From positions 51,936 through 115,935 of the forward strand of contig DASVAA010000189.1 of the NCBI GenBank assembly GCA_036376595.1: a stretch of 64,000 bases of DNA. Direction: 5' to 3'. Shown here piece by piece: positions 1 to 7,183 of this stretch (position 1 is its first letter; every line of letters starts with the position of its first letter). The stretch is from SMAG-U1939 sp036376595. GTDB taxonomy: Bacteria; Chloroflexota; Ktedonobacteria; Ktedonobacterales; JADMIN01. The translations under genes were made by a program, and so were the position numbers. Below the pieces are notes generated by a model. It had not been told where the DNA came from. It saw only the letters and a list, made by a program, of their open reading frames with translations, and made no database searches.

Positions 1-1
1 C

Positions 2-94
2 GCAGCATTCGGCGCCGTCTATGGATTGTTTGCCAAGGGGCCGCGCCCCCGCAGCCAGCGGCATCAGGAGTCGCAAACGCGCCCACGCCCATGA
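2..94 (+). CDS. Possible C-terminus of an upstream membrane protein (partial)
   Basis: The second forward frame is open from the window edge to a TGA at 92-94. It encodes about 30 residues: a short hydrophobic Ala/Gly/Leu/Phe stretch followed by a basic Arg/Gln/Pro-rich tail, the look of a last membrane helix with a cytoplasmic tail. Frame 1 is also open up to 117, so the assignment is weak. The gene would end convergently, 25 bases before the acetyltransferase stop. Confidence 0.25.
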   Translation, partial: AAFGAVYGLFAKGPRPRSQRHQESQTRPRP

Positions 95-118
95 CCTGTG
101 GAGATGATATCGCTTGAG

Positions 119-679
119 CTAGGCGAGCACCCGCCGCATGATGGCCTGCGTCTGGCTGAAGCCTTCGCGGCGGTAGAAGTTGATCGCACGCTCGTTGCTG
201 GCCGTGACGTAGAGCTGGACGACTGGCTGGCCGATGCTTTCGGCCCAGTCGCAGGTGTGCTCCAGCAGCGCGTCGGCGAGTCCACATCCGCGGCAGGTGT
301 CATCCACGTAGAGCGCCTCGACCTCGACCCACTCACGGTAGCGCCACATGCCGGAGTCGCGATGGACCGCGGCCAGCGCGAGGCCGCAGGGCCGGCCGGT
401 GCCGGTCTCACGCGCGATGAGGCAGAGCGAGCCGGCGTCGTGCAGCGCGTGCTGGAGCATCGTATCGAAGTGCGCTTCCCATTCCGCCGAGAGGGCAAAG
501 CGCGAATCCAGGGCCGAGTTGAAGGCGTGGAGCTGGAGGAACATCACGCGAACCGCAGCGATGTCGCTGGGCTGCGCCTGGCTGATGACCCATTCCCGGC
601 CATCACGCGGCATCGGCAGGCTCGCCGTGAGCTGCGAGTCAACCTCGGCTGGCCGGTCGAGCGTAGATGTGACGTTCAT
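119..679 (-). CDS. GNAT-family N-acetyltransferase
   Basis: This is a GCN5-related N-acetyltransferase of 186 residues, which would move an acetyl group from acetyl-CoA to an amine; the substrate cannot be read from sequence. The acetyl-CoA loop is visible as RGCGLADAL (about residues 131-139), preceded by the EVEALYV strand. The C-terminal signature ASNERAINFYRREGF follows at about 160-174. The frame stays open upstream to 799, but ATG 679 is chosen because GGGGAAGAAG sits just before it and homology begins soon after. It stands alone, divergent from folP. Confidence 0.8.
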   Translation of the reverse strand: MNVTSTLDRPAEVDSQLTASLPMPRDGREWVISQAQPSDIAAVRVMFLQLHAFNSALDSRFALSAEWEAHFDTMLQHALHDAGSLCLIARETGTGRPCGLALAAVHRDSGMWRYREWVEVEALYVDDTCRGCGLADALLEHTCDWAESIGQPVVQLYVTASNERAINFYRREGFSQTQAIMRRVLA

Positions 680-876
680 CGTCTTCTTCCCCTCACACGC
701 GCCGTGGCTCGTCTGTGCGATGACCGCCAGGATGCTTCCTCGCGGGAGAACGTCCAATTGGCGGCCGGTTTGATACAGTAGCGGGGTTCGCGAATCCACC
801 TACCTATTCCGCCGCCGTGCCACGAAATCGGTGAGTCGCCGAGTTGAGATCAACCGGCGCCAGCGTGGCTGAGTGC

Positions 877-882
877 TATACT
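877..882 (+). promoter_or_regulatory. Extended -10 promoter of folP-folC
   Basis: TATACT is preceded by TG and one base (TGCTATACT), an extended -10 element; no clear -35 is visible. Transcription would begin near 889. That rules out the upstream in-frame TTG at 844 and supports the folP start at 931. Confidence 0.5.
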
Positions 883-930
883 TTCGGATGGCCGCGCTCC
901 TCGCGCCGCGCGGCAGGGGAGCAGCCGCGT

Positions 931-1836
931 ATGAGCATGCTCGTTCCGCCTATCGCACCCATCCCGCCCACCGTGTGGGGCCGCCACCGGCTTGACTGGG
1001 GCAGTCGAACGTACGTGATGGGCATCCTCAACATCACGCCCGACTCGTTCTCGCTGGACGGCTTCGCCTTCGCGGGGGCGACGCGAGAGGAGATCGTGGC
1101 CGAGGCGGTGGCGCGGGCGCGACGCATGGTGTCCGACGGCGCGAGGCTGATCGATGTCGGCGGCGAGTCTACGCGACCGAGCACGGTGGGGCAGCCGTCG
1201 CTGGACCCGGCGATCGAGCGCGAGCGCGTGCTCCCGGTGATTGCGGCGCTGGCCGAGGCGCTGCCCGCCGAGACGATTCTCTCGATTGACACCTACCATG
1301 CCGAGACAGCAGCAGCGGCGCTGGACGCGGGCGCTTCCATGGTCAACGACGTACGGGGGCTGCGCGCCGATCCGGCGATGGCGCCGCTGGTGGCCGAGCG
1401 CGGCGTGCCCGTGGTGCTGATGAGCAACCTGCGCGGCGAGCCGCACCCCGATCCGCTCGCCGCGGTCGCCCGGATGCTGGCGCACAGCCTCGATCTCGCC
1501 CGTGCCGCCGGCACCCCCGAAGATCGGATCATCCTCGATCCGGGCTTCGGCTTCGGGCTGGTGGGGGGCGAGAATCTGCGTGTGCTGGCGCGGCTGGGGA
1601 GCTTGCGCGTCTTCGGGCGGCCGCTGCTGGTGGGCGTCTCGCGCAAGGCGCACATCGGGCAGGTGCTTGGCACACCGGTGGACGACCGCGTGGAGGGCAC
1701 GGCGGCCGAGGTGGCGCTGAGCATCGCGCAGGGGGCCGACATCGTGCGCGTCCACGACGTGCGGGTGATGGCGCGCGTGGCGAAGATGGCCGACGCGGTG
1801 GTCCGCGGCTGGAATGAAGACGAGGCTGCGCGATGA
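931..1836 (+). CDS. folP: Dihydropteroate synthase
   Basis: FolP condenses 6-hydroxymethyl-dihydropterin pyrophosphate with p-aminobenzoate to give dihydropteroate, the step blocked by sulfonamides. Family motifs are clear in the 301-residue TIM barrel: MGILNITPDSFS (30-41), DVGGESTRP (75-83), then LDPGFGFG and the GVSRKAHIG loop that contacts pterin and sulfonamide in known structures. ATG 931 follows AGGGGAG. The stop overlaps the folC start in an ATGA, so the two are translationally coupled. Other folate genes are not in the window. Confidence 0.95.
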   Translation: MSMLVPPIAPIPPTVWGRHRLDWGSRTYVMGILNITPDSFSLDGFAFAGATREEIVAEAVARARRMVSDGARLIDVGGESTRPSTVGQPSLDPAIERERVLPVIAALAEALPAETILSIDTYHAETAAAALDAGASMVNDVRGLRADPAMAPLVAERGVPVVLMSNLRGEPHPDPLAAVARMLAHSLDLARAAGTPEDRIILDPGFGFGLVGGENLRVLARLGSLRVFGRPLLVGVSRKAHIGQVLGTPVDDRVEGTAAEVALSIAQGADIVRVHDVRVMARVAKMADAVVRGWNEDEAAR

Positions 1837-3257
1837 GCGAGTTGACCTATCGCGAGGCGCTGGACTGGATCTACGGCTTCAGCAACACCGAGCGCACCGG
1901 CGTCTTCGTTCGTGACCGCGAGGACAATCTGCGGCGCGAGCGCGAGCTGCTGGCGGCGCTCGGCAATCCGCAGCGTGCGTATGGCGTCTCGCACATCGCC
2001 GGCACCAAGGGCAAAGGCTCGACCTCGGCGCTGCTGGCGTCCATCCTGCAAGCCGCGGGGCTGCGCACCGGCCTCTACACCTCGCCCGACCTGCATACCT
2101 TTCGCGAGCGCATGCGCGTGGACGGCGAGCTGATCGCGCCGGAGGAGGTCGCGTGCCTGGTGCCGCGCATCGCGGCGGCGCTGGAGACGCTCGATCCCGC
2201 CCTGGGCAGCTACATCACCTGGGAGGTGGCGACGGCGCTGGCGCTGCTCTACTTCCGCGAGGCAGGGGCGCGGCACGCGGTGGTCGAGGTGGGGCTGGGC
2301 GGCCGACTGGACGCGACCAACGTGGTCGAGCCGCTGGCGACGGCGATCACCTCGATCAGCTACGACCACATGACGGTGCTGGGCAACACACTGGCCGAGA
2401 TCGCAGGCGAGAAGGCGGGGATCATCAAACCGGGTGTGCCGGTGATCACCTCGGCGCAGGCGCCGGAGGCGCTGGGGGTGATCGCGCGCGTGGCAGCGGA
2501 GCGCGGCGCGCCGCTGGTGCGCGTGGGACCAGAGGGCAGCGGTGCGGAGTACATCTATCGCGCCGGTCCCTACGACGCCGAGCGCCAGGCACTTGACGTG
2601 GTGACCCCATCCGGCGCCTACGAGGGATTGGAGCTGGCGCTGCTGGGCGTGCATCAACTGGAGAACGCGACGGCGGCGGTGGCGCTGGCCGAGACGCTGC
2701 GCGCGGCGGGGCTGCCGATCGGCGAGCAGGCGATCCGCGCGGGGCTGGCATCGGCACGCTGGCCGGCGCGGATGCAGGTGGTAGCGCGGGCGCCGTGGAT
2801 CGTGGTGGACGGGGCGCACAACGCCGACTCATTCGCCAAGCTCTTCGCCGGGCTGCGGCGCCACTTCCCCTTTGGCCGGCTGCTGCTGGTGCTGGGGCTG
2901 ATGAGCGACAAAGACATCCCCGGCATCGCGCGCGAGATCGCCGCGGCGGGCGCGGACCATGTCTACGCGGCAGCCTGGGGCAACCCACGTGCCGCCACGC
3001 CGGAGACGGTCGCCGAGCAATTGCGTGTCGCGGCACAAGGCGCGCCAGTAGAGGGCGCACGCCACGCGCCCCTACAGGCCATCACCACGTATGCGAGCGT
3101 GGGTGAGGCGTTGTCGGCCGCGCGCGCCGAGGCGCAACCCGACGACCTCATCTGCGTCACCGGGTCGGTGGCCTTCGCTGGCGAGGCGCTGCGCTGGCTG
3201 GCGGCGAACGTACCAGAGACAACGGGCGCCATCGAGATTGCGGGCGTGGACCACTGA
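1833..3257 (+). CDS. folC: Folylpolyglutamate synthase / dihydrofolate synthase
   Basis: FolC is an ATP-dependent Mur-type ligase that adds glutamate to dihydropteroate and to folates, directly after FolP in the pathway. The P-loop GTKGKGS is at 57-63, the LDATNVVEP motif is near 152-160, and the C-terminal-domain DGAHN motif is near 326-330. The 474 residues are slightly longer than usual. About residues 402-418, in the C-terminal Rossmann domain, are coded by a palindromic repeat (3048-3075) that looks inserted in frame, where homologues normally have a short loop. Whether it also makes dihydrofolate cannot be decided from sequence. Confidence 0.95.
   Translation: MSELTYREALDWIYGFSNTERTGVFVRDREDNLRRERELLAALGNPQRAYGVSHIAGTKGKGSTSALLASILQAAGLRTGLYTSPDLHTFRERMRVDGELIAPEEVACLVPRIAAALETLDPALGSYITWEVATALALLYFREAGARHAVVEVGLGGRLDATNVVEPLATAITSISYDHMTVLGNTLAEIAGEKAGIIKPGVPVITSAQAPEALGVIARVAAERGAPLVRVGPEGSGAEYIYRAGPYDAERQALDVVTPSGAYEGLELALLGVHQLENATAAVALAETLRAAGLPIGEQAIRAGLASARWPARMQVVARAPWIVVDGAHNADSFAKLFAGLRRHFPFGRLLLVLGLMSDKDIPGIAREIAAAGADHVYAAAWGNPRAATPETVAEQLRVAAQGAPVEGARHAPLQAITTYASVGEALSAARAEAQPDDLICVTGSVAFAGEALRWLAANVPETTGAIEIAGVDH
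3048..3075. repeat. In-frame palindromic repeat inside folC
   Basis: The left arm GTAGAGGGCGC and the right arm GCGCCCCTAC form an imperfect hairpin. It has a GTAG head at one end and CTAC at the other, like the intergenic GTAG repeats. The reading frame is kept. Confidence 0.55.
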
Positions 3258-3269
3258 GCGGAGCCGACG

Positions 3270-4544
3270 ATGATCCTCTATCTCGACTGCTTCTCCGGCA
3301 TTAGCGGCGATATGCTGCTCGGCGCCCTGGTGGACGCGGGTCTGGATGCCGATACACTGCGCGAGGGGCTGGCGTCGCTCGATCTGTCGGGGTGGTCACT
3401 CGATGCGCGCCGCGTGACGGATCATGGCATCAGCGGCACGCGCGTGACGGTCGCGGTGGCCGGCGAGGGAGATCGCGGCACTGAAGTGCCAGCGCAGAGT
3501 GCGGGGGCTAAAGCCCGATCCACACTGGCGCAGCACGAGCACCGCACCTACCGCGACGTCGTGGCACTGATCGAGCGCTCGCGCCTGAGTGAGTCTGTGC
3601 GCGAGCAGACGCTGGCGGCGTTCGGGCGGCTGGCCGAGGCTGAGGCGCAGATCCACGGCACGATGCCCGACGAGGTGACGTTCCACGAGGTCGGCGCGGT
3701 GGACTCGATCGTGGACATCACGGGAGCATATATCGCGTTCGAGGCGCTGGGCGTGACGCAGCTCTACTGCTCGCCGCTGCCGCTGACCAGCGGGCGCGTG
3801 AAGTCGGCGCATGGCGTGCTGCCGGTTCCCGCGCCCGCCGTGCTGGCGCTGCTGGCGGGGACCGGAGTGGAGTGGGTGCCAGTGGAGGCTGCGCGGGGCG
3901 CGGGCGCGGAGGCGCGGGGCGAGCTGGTGACGCCGACGGGTGCACTCTTCGCCGCGGAGGCAGCCTTCGCCCAACCGAGCATGACCGTCGCGCGGGTGGG
4001 CTACGGCTTCGGCACGCGCGCGCTGCCGTGGGCCAACTGCCTGCGTGTGCTGCTGGGTGAGGCGCCAGGTGTGGCAGTCGCCGGCTTCGAGCGCGACGAG
4101 GTGACGGTGATCGAGGCCAACATAGACGACATGACCGGCGAGGCGCTCGGCTGGCTGCTGCGGCGGCTGCTAGAGGCTGGTGCGCTCGATGTGAGCTACG
4201 CGCCGATCCAGATGAAGAAGGACCGGCCTGCCGTACGTCTGACGATCATCGCGGCGATGGAGCAGGCGGATGCGCTGGCTGCGCTGGCGCTGCGCGAGAG
4301 CACGACGCTCGGCGTGCGCATGAGCCGCATGCCGCGACTGAAGGCGCATCGCGAGGTGGAGACGATCGAGACGCCGCTGGGGCCGTGCGCCGTCAAAGTG
4401 AAGCGAGAGGGCGAGCGCGTGCTGGCGGTCAGTCCCGAATACGACGACTGCGCCGCGCTGGCGGCCCACGCTAGCTTGCCACTCGACGTGGTGCTGGCGC
4501 GGGTGACAGCGGCGGCACGGCGCCACTTCGGCTTGGAACCGTAG
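3270..4544 (+). CDS. larC: LarC, nickel insertion protein for the nickel-pincer (NPN) cofactor
   Basis: LarC is a CTP-dependent cyclometallase that inserts nickel into pyridinium-3,5-bisthiocarboxylate mononucleotide, completing the cofactor of lactate racemase and other LarA-family enzymes. The 424-residue protein begins with the hallmark YLDCFSGISGDM, has FHEVGAVDSIVDI in the middle, and ends with the C-terminal domain (EANIDDMTGEALGW, QMKKDRPAV). In lactobacilli larC is split by a programmed frameshift; here it is one frame. Residues about 69-83 come from a repeat (3476-3517), in the spacer before a His-containing stretch. It follows folC by 12 bases. LarB is 36 kb away; LarE and LarA are not in the window. 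Confidence 0.92.
   Translation: MILYLDCFSGISGDMLLGALVDAGLDADTLREGLASLDLSGWSLDARRVTDHGISGTRVTVAVAGEGDRGTEVPAQSAGAKARSTLAQHEHRTYRDVVALIERSRLSESVREQTLAAFGRLAEAEAQIHGTMPDEVTFHEVGAVDSIVDITGAYIAFEALGVTQLYCSPLPLTSGRVKSAHGVLPVPAPAVLALLAGTGVEWVPVEAARGAGAEARGELVTPTGALFAAEAAFAQPSMTVARVGYGFGTRALPWANCLRVLLGEAPGVAVAGFERDEVTVIEANIDDMTGEALGWLLRRLLEAGALDVSYAPIQMKKDRPAVRLTIIAAMEQADALAALALRESTTLGVRMSRMPRLKAHREVETIETPLGPCAVKVKREGERVLAVSPEYDDCAALAAHASLPLDVVLARVTAAARRHFGLEP
3476..3517. repeat. In-frame dispersed repeat inside larC
   Basis: It begins CGGCACTGAAGTGCC and ends with the hairpin GGGCTAAAGCCC. The first half matches the intergenic copy at 10934-10955, apart from one extra G and one substitution. The larC frame is preserved. 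Confidence 0.55.
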
Positions 4545-4547
4545 GCA

Positions 4548-6080
4548 CTACGCTGCGATGCCGAGGAAGGCGGCCATACCGCTCGCGAGCTGGTGCTGCT
4601 TGCCGCTGGATGCGACTGGCGACAGGGTGGAGATATTGGGTCCGATGGCCGCGGCTCCAGCGAGCATCGAAGTGGCGGCAGGTGGCGAGCAGAGCAGCAG
4701 CGTCTGGCCGTCGGCGGACCACGCCAGCGGATAGCTGTTGTGGCTGACCTGCGTCGCCGTGTCGGCGTCGAGGTTCAGCAGCCATACGCCAGCGGGCTGC
4801 GTTGCGGGTCCGCTGGTTCCCTCAGGACCTATACCCAACGCGGTGAGGCTCAGCGCGAGGGTGTGCGTGCCGGGCTGCCAGGTGAAGTGCGTCGAGTAGT
4901 TGCCACCCTGGGCGTAATCAGGGTTATCCATATTGACTAGCTTGTCCGCAAATGCCGCGGTGATAATGGGCAGCGGCGTGACGGCGCCGCTGCGCAGGTC
5001 GGCGAGCTGCGCTGTCGGATTCCAGGCGTTCGACGCGATCAGCGCGACCGCACCATCGGGCGAGACGTACACATCTGGCGGCAAGGGGAGGTTCGTGATC
5101 ACGCGCGTCTGTCCCGTTGTCACGTCAACGACGCCGAGCAGATTCTGCAGTCCGCCGCTGAGTGTATCCGCCTGGGGCGCGCCTTCGCTGACGATCGCCG
5201 CGAGATGCGTGGCATCGGTCCACGAGAGCAGACGGCCGAGACCGCCGGGCGCGCCGTTGACCTGCACGGTGATCTGGTGCCCAGCCCCGCTAGCCGCGTT
5301 GACCAGCCAGATGGTGCCGCTGTCGAGCTGGCCGGCGGCGGCGATGGTGGAGCTATCGGGAGACCAGGCCAGTTGGAGCGCGGTCACATCCGTCACCTTG
5401 AGCGTCCCGGCGGCGAAGTCCAGGATCGCGACCTTGCCGCCGGTATTGGGGTCGCCGGCCTGGATGTAGGCCATGCGCTGCCCGTTGGGTGAGATGCTGG
5501 CGGTAGCGCGCGGGGTAGAGTCGATCAGCCCGGCCTGCGGCAGTGCCGGCCCGGCGTAATCCTGGCCGTCAGGCGAGACGGCGTGCAGGTGGCCGGTGGT
5601 GTCGAGATAGATAGCCGCCCACGCGCCAGCCGGCAGCGGCGGCTTCCATCCAGTCCATCCACCGACATGTGAGGGGGTGCCGGTGTGTGCCGGAGTGCCG
5701 AGCTGTGACGGCGCCGTTGGCTGCCGCATGCTGGTGAAGATCAGCGCGGCGAGGGCGATCACGGCGGCGGTGACAAGCACCGCGGCGATGCCGGCAGCGC
5801 GACCGCCGCGGCGAGCGGGCCGGCGTGTCGAGGCTGTATCAGCCGGCGTGGAGGTATCTGAGCGTCGTGTCAGCACGGAAATCTCCTCAGGAATACTCAG
5901 AGGTGAGCGCGACGGCGGGTGAGCGCCCTCCGAGGTCAGCCGGCCGGCGACGCGGGCGCGCAGCTCGTCGGCGGTGGGGCCGAGGGCACGGCGCGCGTCG
6001 TAGTAGCGGCGCAGCCGCGCTTCGAGCGCGGAGCCGTCACACGGCATGTCAAGGGGCTGTCCGTTCGGCTGATTACTCAT
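4548..6080 (-). CDS. Membrane-anchored anti-sigma-like protein with beta-propeller domain
   Basis: The 510-residue protein has a cytoplasmic N-terminus of about 110 residues, one membrane helix (AAGIAAVLVTAAVIALAALI, about 112-131) and a large outer domain. That domain has repeated blades of the TolB/WD40 type (SPNGQRMAYI, AWSPDSSTIA, YVSPDGAVALI, AWSADGQTLLL). It overlaps the ECF sigma stop by 8 bases, so the two are coupled. Known architecture of such pairs suggests the N-terminus holds the sigma factor and the propeller senses something outside. No canonical zinc anti-sigma HxxxCxxC motif is visible, so the anti-sigma role is inference from position. Its stop lies 3 bases from the convergent larC stop. 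Confidence 0.7.
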   Translation of the reverse strand: MSNQPNGQPLDMPCDGSALEARLRRYYDARRALGPTADELRARVAGRLTSEGAHPPSRSPLSIPEEISVLTRRSDTSTPADTASTRRPARRGGRAAGIAAVLVTAAVIALAALIFTSMRQPTAPSQLGTPAHTGTPSHVGGWTGWKPPLPAGAWAAIYLDTTGHLHAVSPDGQDYAGPALPQAGLIDSTPRATASISPNGQRMAYIQAGDPNTGGKVAILDFAAGTLKVTDVTALQLAWSPDSSTIAAAGQLDSGTIWLVNAASGAGHQITVQVNGAPGGLGRLLSWTDATHLAAIVSEGAPQADTLSGGLQNLLGVVDVTTGQTRVITNLPLPPDVYVSPDGAVALIASNAWNPTAQLADLRSGAVTPLPIITAAFADKLVNMDNPDYAQGGNYSTHFTWQPGTHTLALSLTALGIGPEGTSGPATQPAGVWLLNLDADTATQVSHNSYPLAWSADGQTLLLCSPPAATSMLAGAAAIGPNISTLSPVASSGKQHQLASGMAAFLGIAA

Positions 6081-6660
6081 GGGCGCTGCCTCCCCGTCGG
6101 GGCGCCGTGACGTGGGATGCGAGCCGGCTGCGCAGGGTATCGAGCGCGCGTCGCAGGCGAGTCTTGACGGTGCCGAGGGGCGTGTGGGTCAGGTGAGAGA
6201 TGGTCGCGAGGTCAAGGTCGGCGCCGAAGCGCAGCCCCAGCACCTGCCGCTGCTCGTCAGGCAGGTCGGCCAGGGCATGCTCTAGCTCGGGATCGGGGAA
6301 CGCCGCGAGCACGGCGTCCGTGTCGTCATCCTGCCAGCGCGCGGCGTCCACCAGATCCGTATCCAGCCGAATGGTGTCGAGCGCGCGGCGGCGGGTCTGC
6401 TTGCGGCAGCGATTGGCGACGACGGTCACGAGCCACGGTCGGAAAGGCTCGCCGGGGCGGAAGCTGGCCAAGCCGTGCCAGACATCCACCCAGGCCTCTT
6501 GCGCGGCATCCTCGGCGGAGGCCGCATCAGGCAGCAGCGCCGCGGCCACTCGCAGTGTGAGATCAGCGTAGGCCGCGACGAGGGTGCCGAAGGCCTCGGC
6601 GTCGCCACGAGCCGCACGCGCGATCACGTCTTCTGCGACATCACTCGCACTCGCCGCCAC
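6073..6660 (-). CDS. ECF-type RNA polymerase sigma factor
   Basis: This is a two-domain sigma-70 family factor of 195 residues. Region 2 shows DAAQEAWVDVWHGLASFR and FRPWLVTVVANRCRKQ; region 4 shows LPDEQRQVLGLRFGADLDLATISHLTHTP followed by GTVKTRLRRAL, the helix-turn-helix that reads the -35 element. GTG 6660 is chosen over GTG 6684 because GGGAGGG lies at the right distance before it. An upstream inverted repeat could pair with that ribosome site. It is translationally coupled to the membrane protein that follows. The group within the ECF classification is not resolved. Confidence 0.88.
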   Translation of the reverse strand: MAASASDVAEDVIARAARGDAEAFGTLVAAYADLTLRVAAALLPDAASAEDAAQEAWVDVWHGLASFRPGEPFRPWLVTVVANRCRKQTRRRALDTIRLDTDLVDAARWQDDDTDAVLAAFPDPELEHALADLPDEQRQVLGLRFGADLDLATISHLTHTPLGTVKTRLRRALDTLRSRLASHVTAPRRGGSAHE

Positions 6661-6716
6661 GTTCCCTCCCGCCCTGAGAAGCACTCCTCACTTCTGAGTA
6701 TCCGATGGAGGGAACG
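6660..6716 (-). promoter_or_regulatory. Inverted repeat spanning the ECF sigma promoter and ribosome site
   Basis: CGTTCCCTCC (6660-6669) and GGAGGGAACG (6707-6716) are perfect 10-base inverted copies, with further weaker pairing of CTGAGAAG-like arms inside. On the gene strand the downstream arm contains the GGAGGG ribosome site of the sigma gene. The upstream arm lies just before GGATAC, a possible -10-like element. It could be a sigma or regulator binding site, or a structure that hides the ribosome site if transcribed. Confidence 0.45.
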
Positions 6717-6774
6717 AAAAGATTCAATGGGGGTCACTGCAGTGTCGCCATGGGTGCGTCGGTTGCGGCAGCGC

Positions 6775-6861
6775 TCAGTCGGCGAAGATCGCGGCGCGCT
6801 CCTGCTCGGACCAGGCGGCGTAGACCGCGGGATTGTTGTAGATCAGCAGCATGTACTTCAC
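6775..6861 (-). pseudogene. Truncated YCII/DGPF-domain protein remnant
   Basis: GTG 6861 follows GAGAGGAG at 7 bases and opens a 28-codon frame beginning VKYMLLIYNNP and ending ERAAIFAD before TGA. This is the exact beginning of the YCII-related (DGPF) family, whose members are normally about 100-120 residues. The rest of the domain is not found in any nearby frame. YCII genes commonly sit next to ECF sigma genes, as here. The intact start with a lost body suggests deletion. Confidence 0.6.
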
Positions 6862-7183
6862 GTCGTCGCTCCTCTCGCTTGTGGCGGCAGCGGCGCCCGC
6901 GCTGGGCACCTCGTCTGTAGGCGCCTCACGTGTGCGCCTCTCACACAGTAGGTCGGAGCCGATTCCGAGACTTCGACATGTGCGACGGACAATTGCTCGG
7001 TCGGACAGATTTTCTGACGGCCGGCGCTTCGCCAGGCAGTATACTGCCCTGTTTGCCAGCAGTAGCGGAGCCATCCGCGGCAGACGCGCGACAAGGTGTG
7101 CGCGCGTACCCGCACCCAGCATGGCCTCGATCTATCGGCCCAGCCACGCGCGGCCCACTGAGTCAGGTGCTCGACAGCGCCAC

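Noticed and set aside
1293..2819. 508-codon antisense frame over folP-folC
   Set aside because: Both sense genes have full family motifs and coupled starts; the antisense frame has none.
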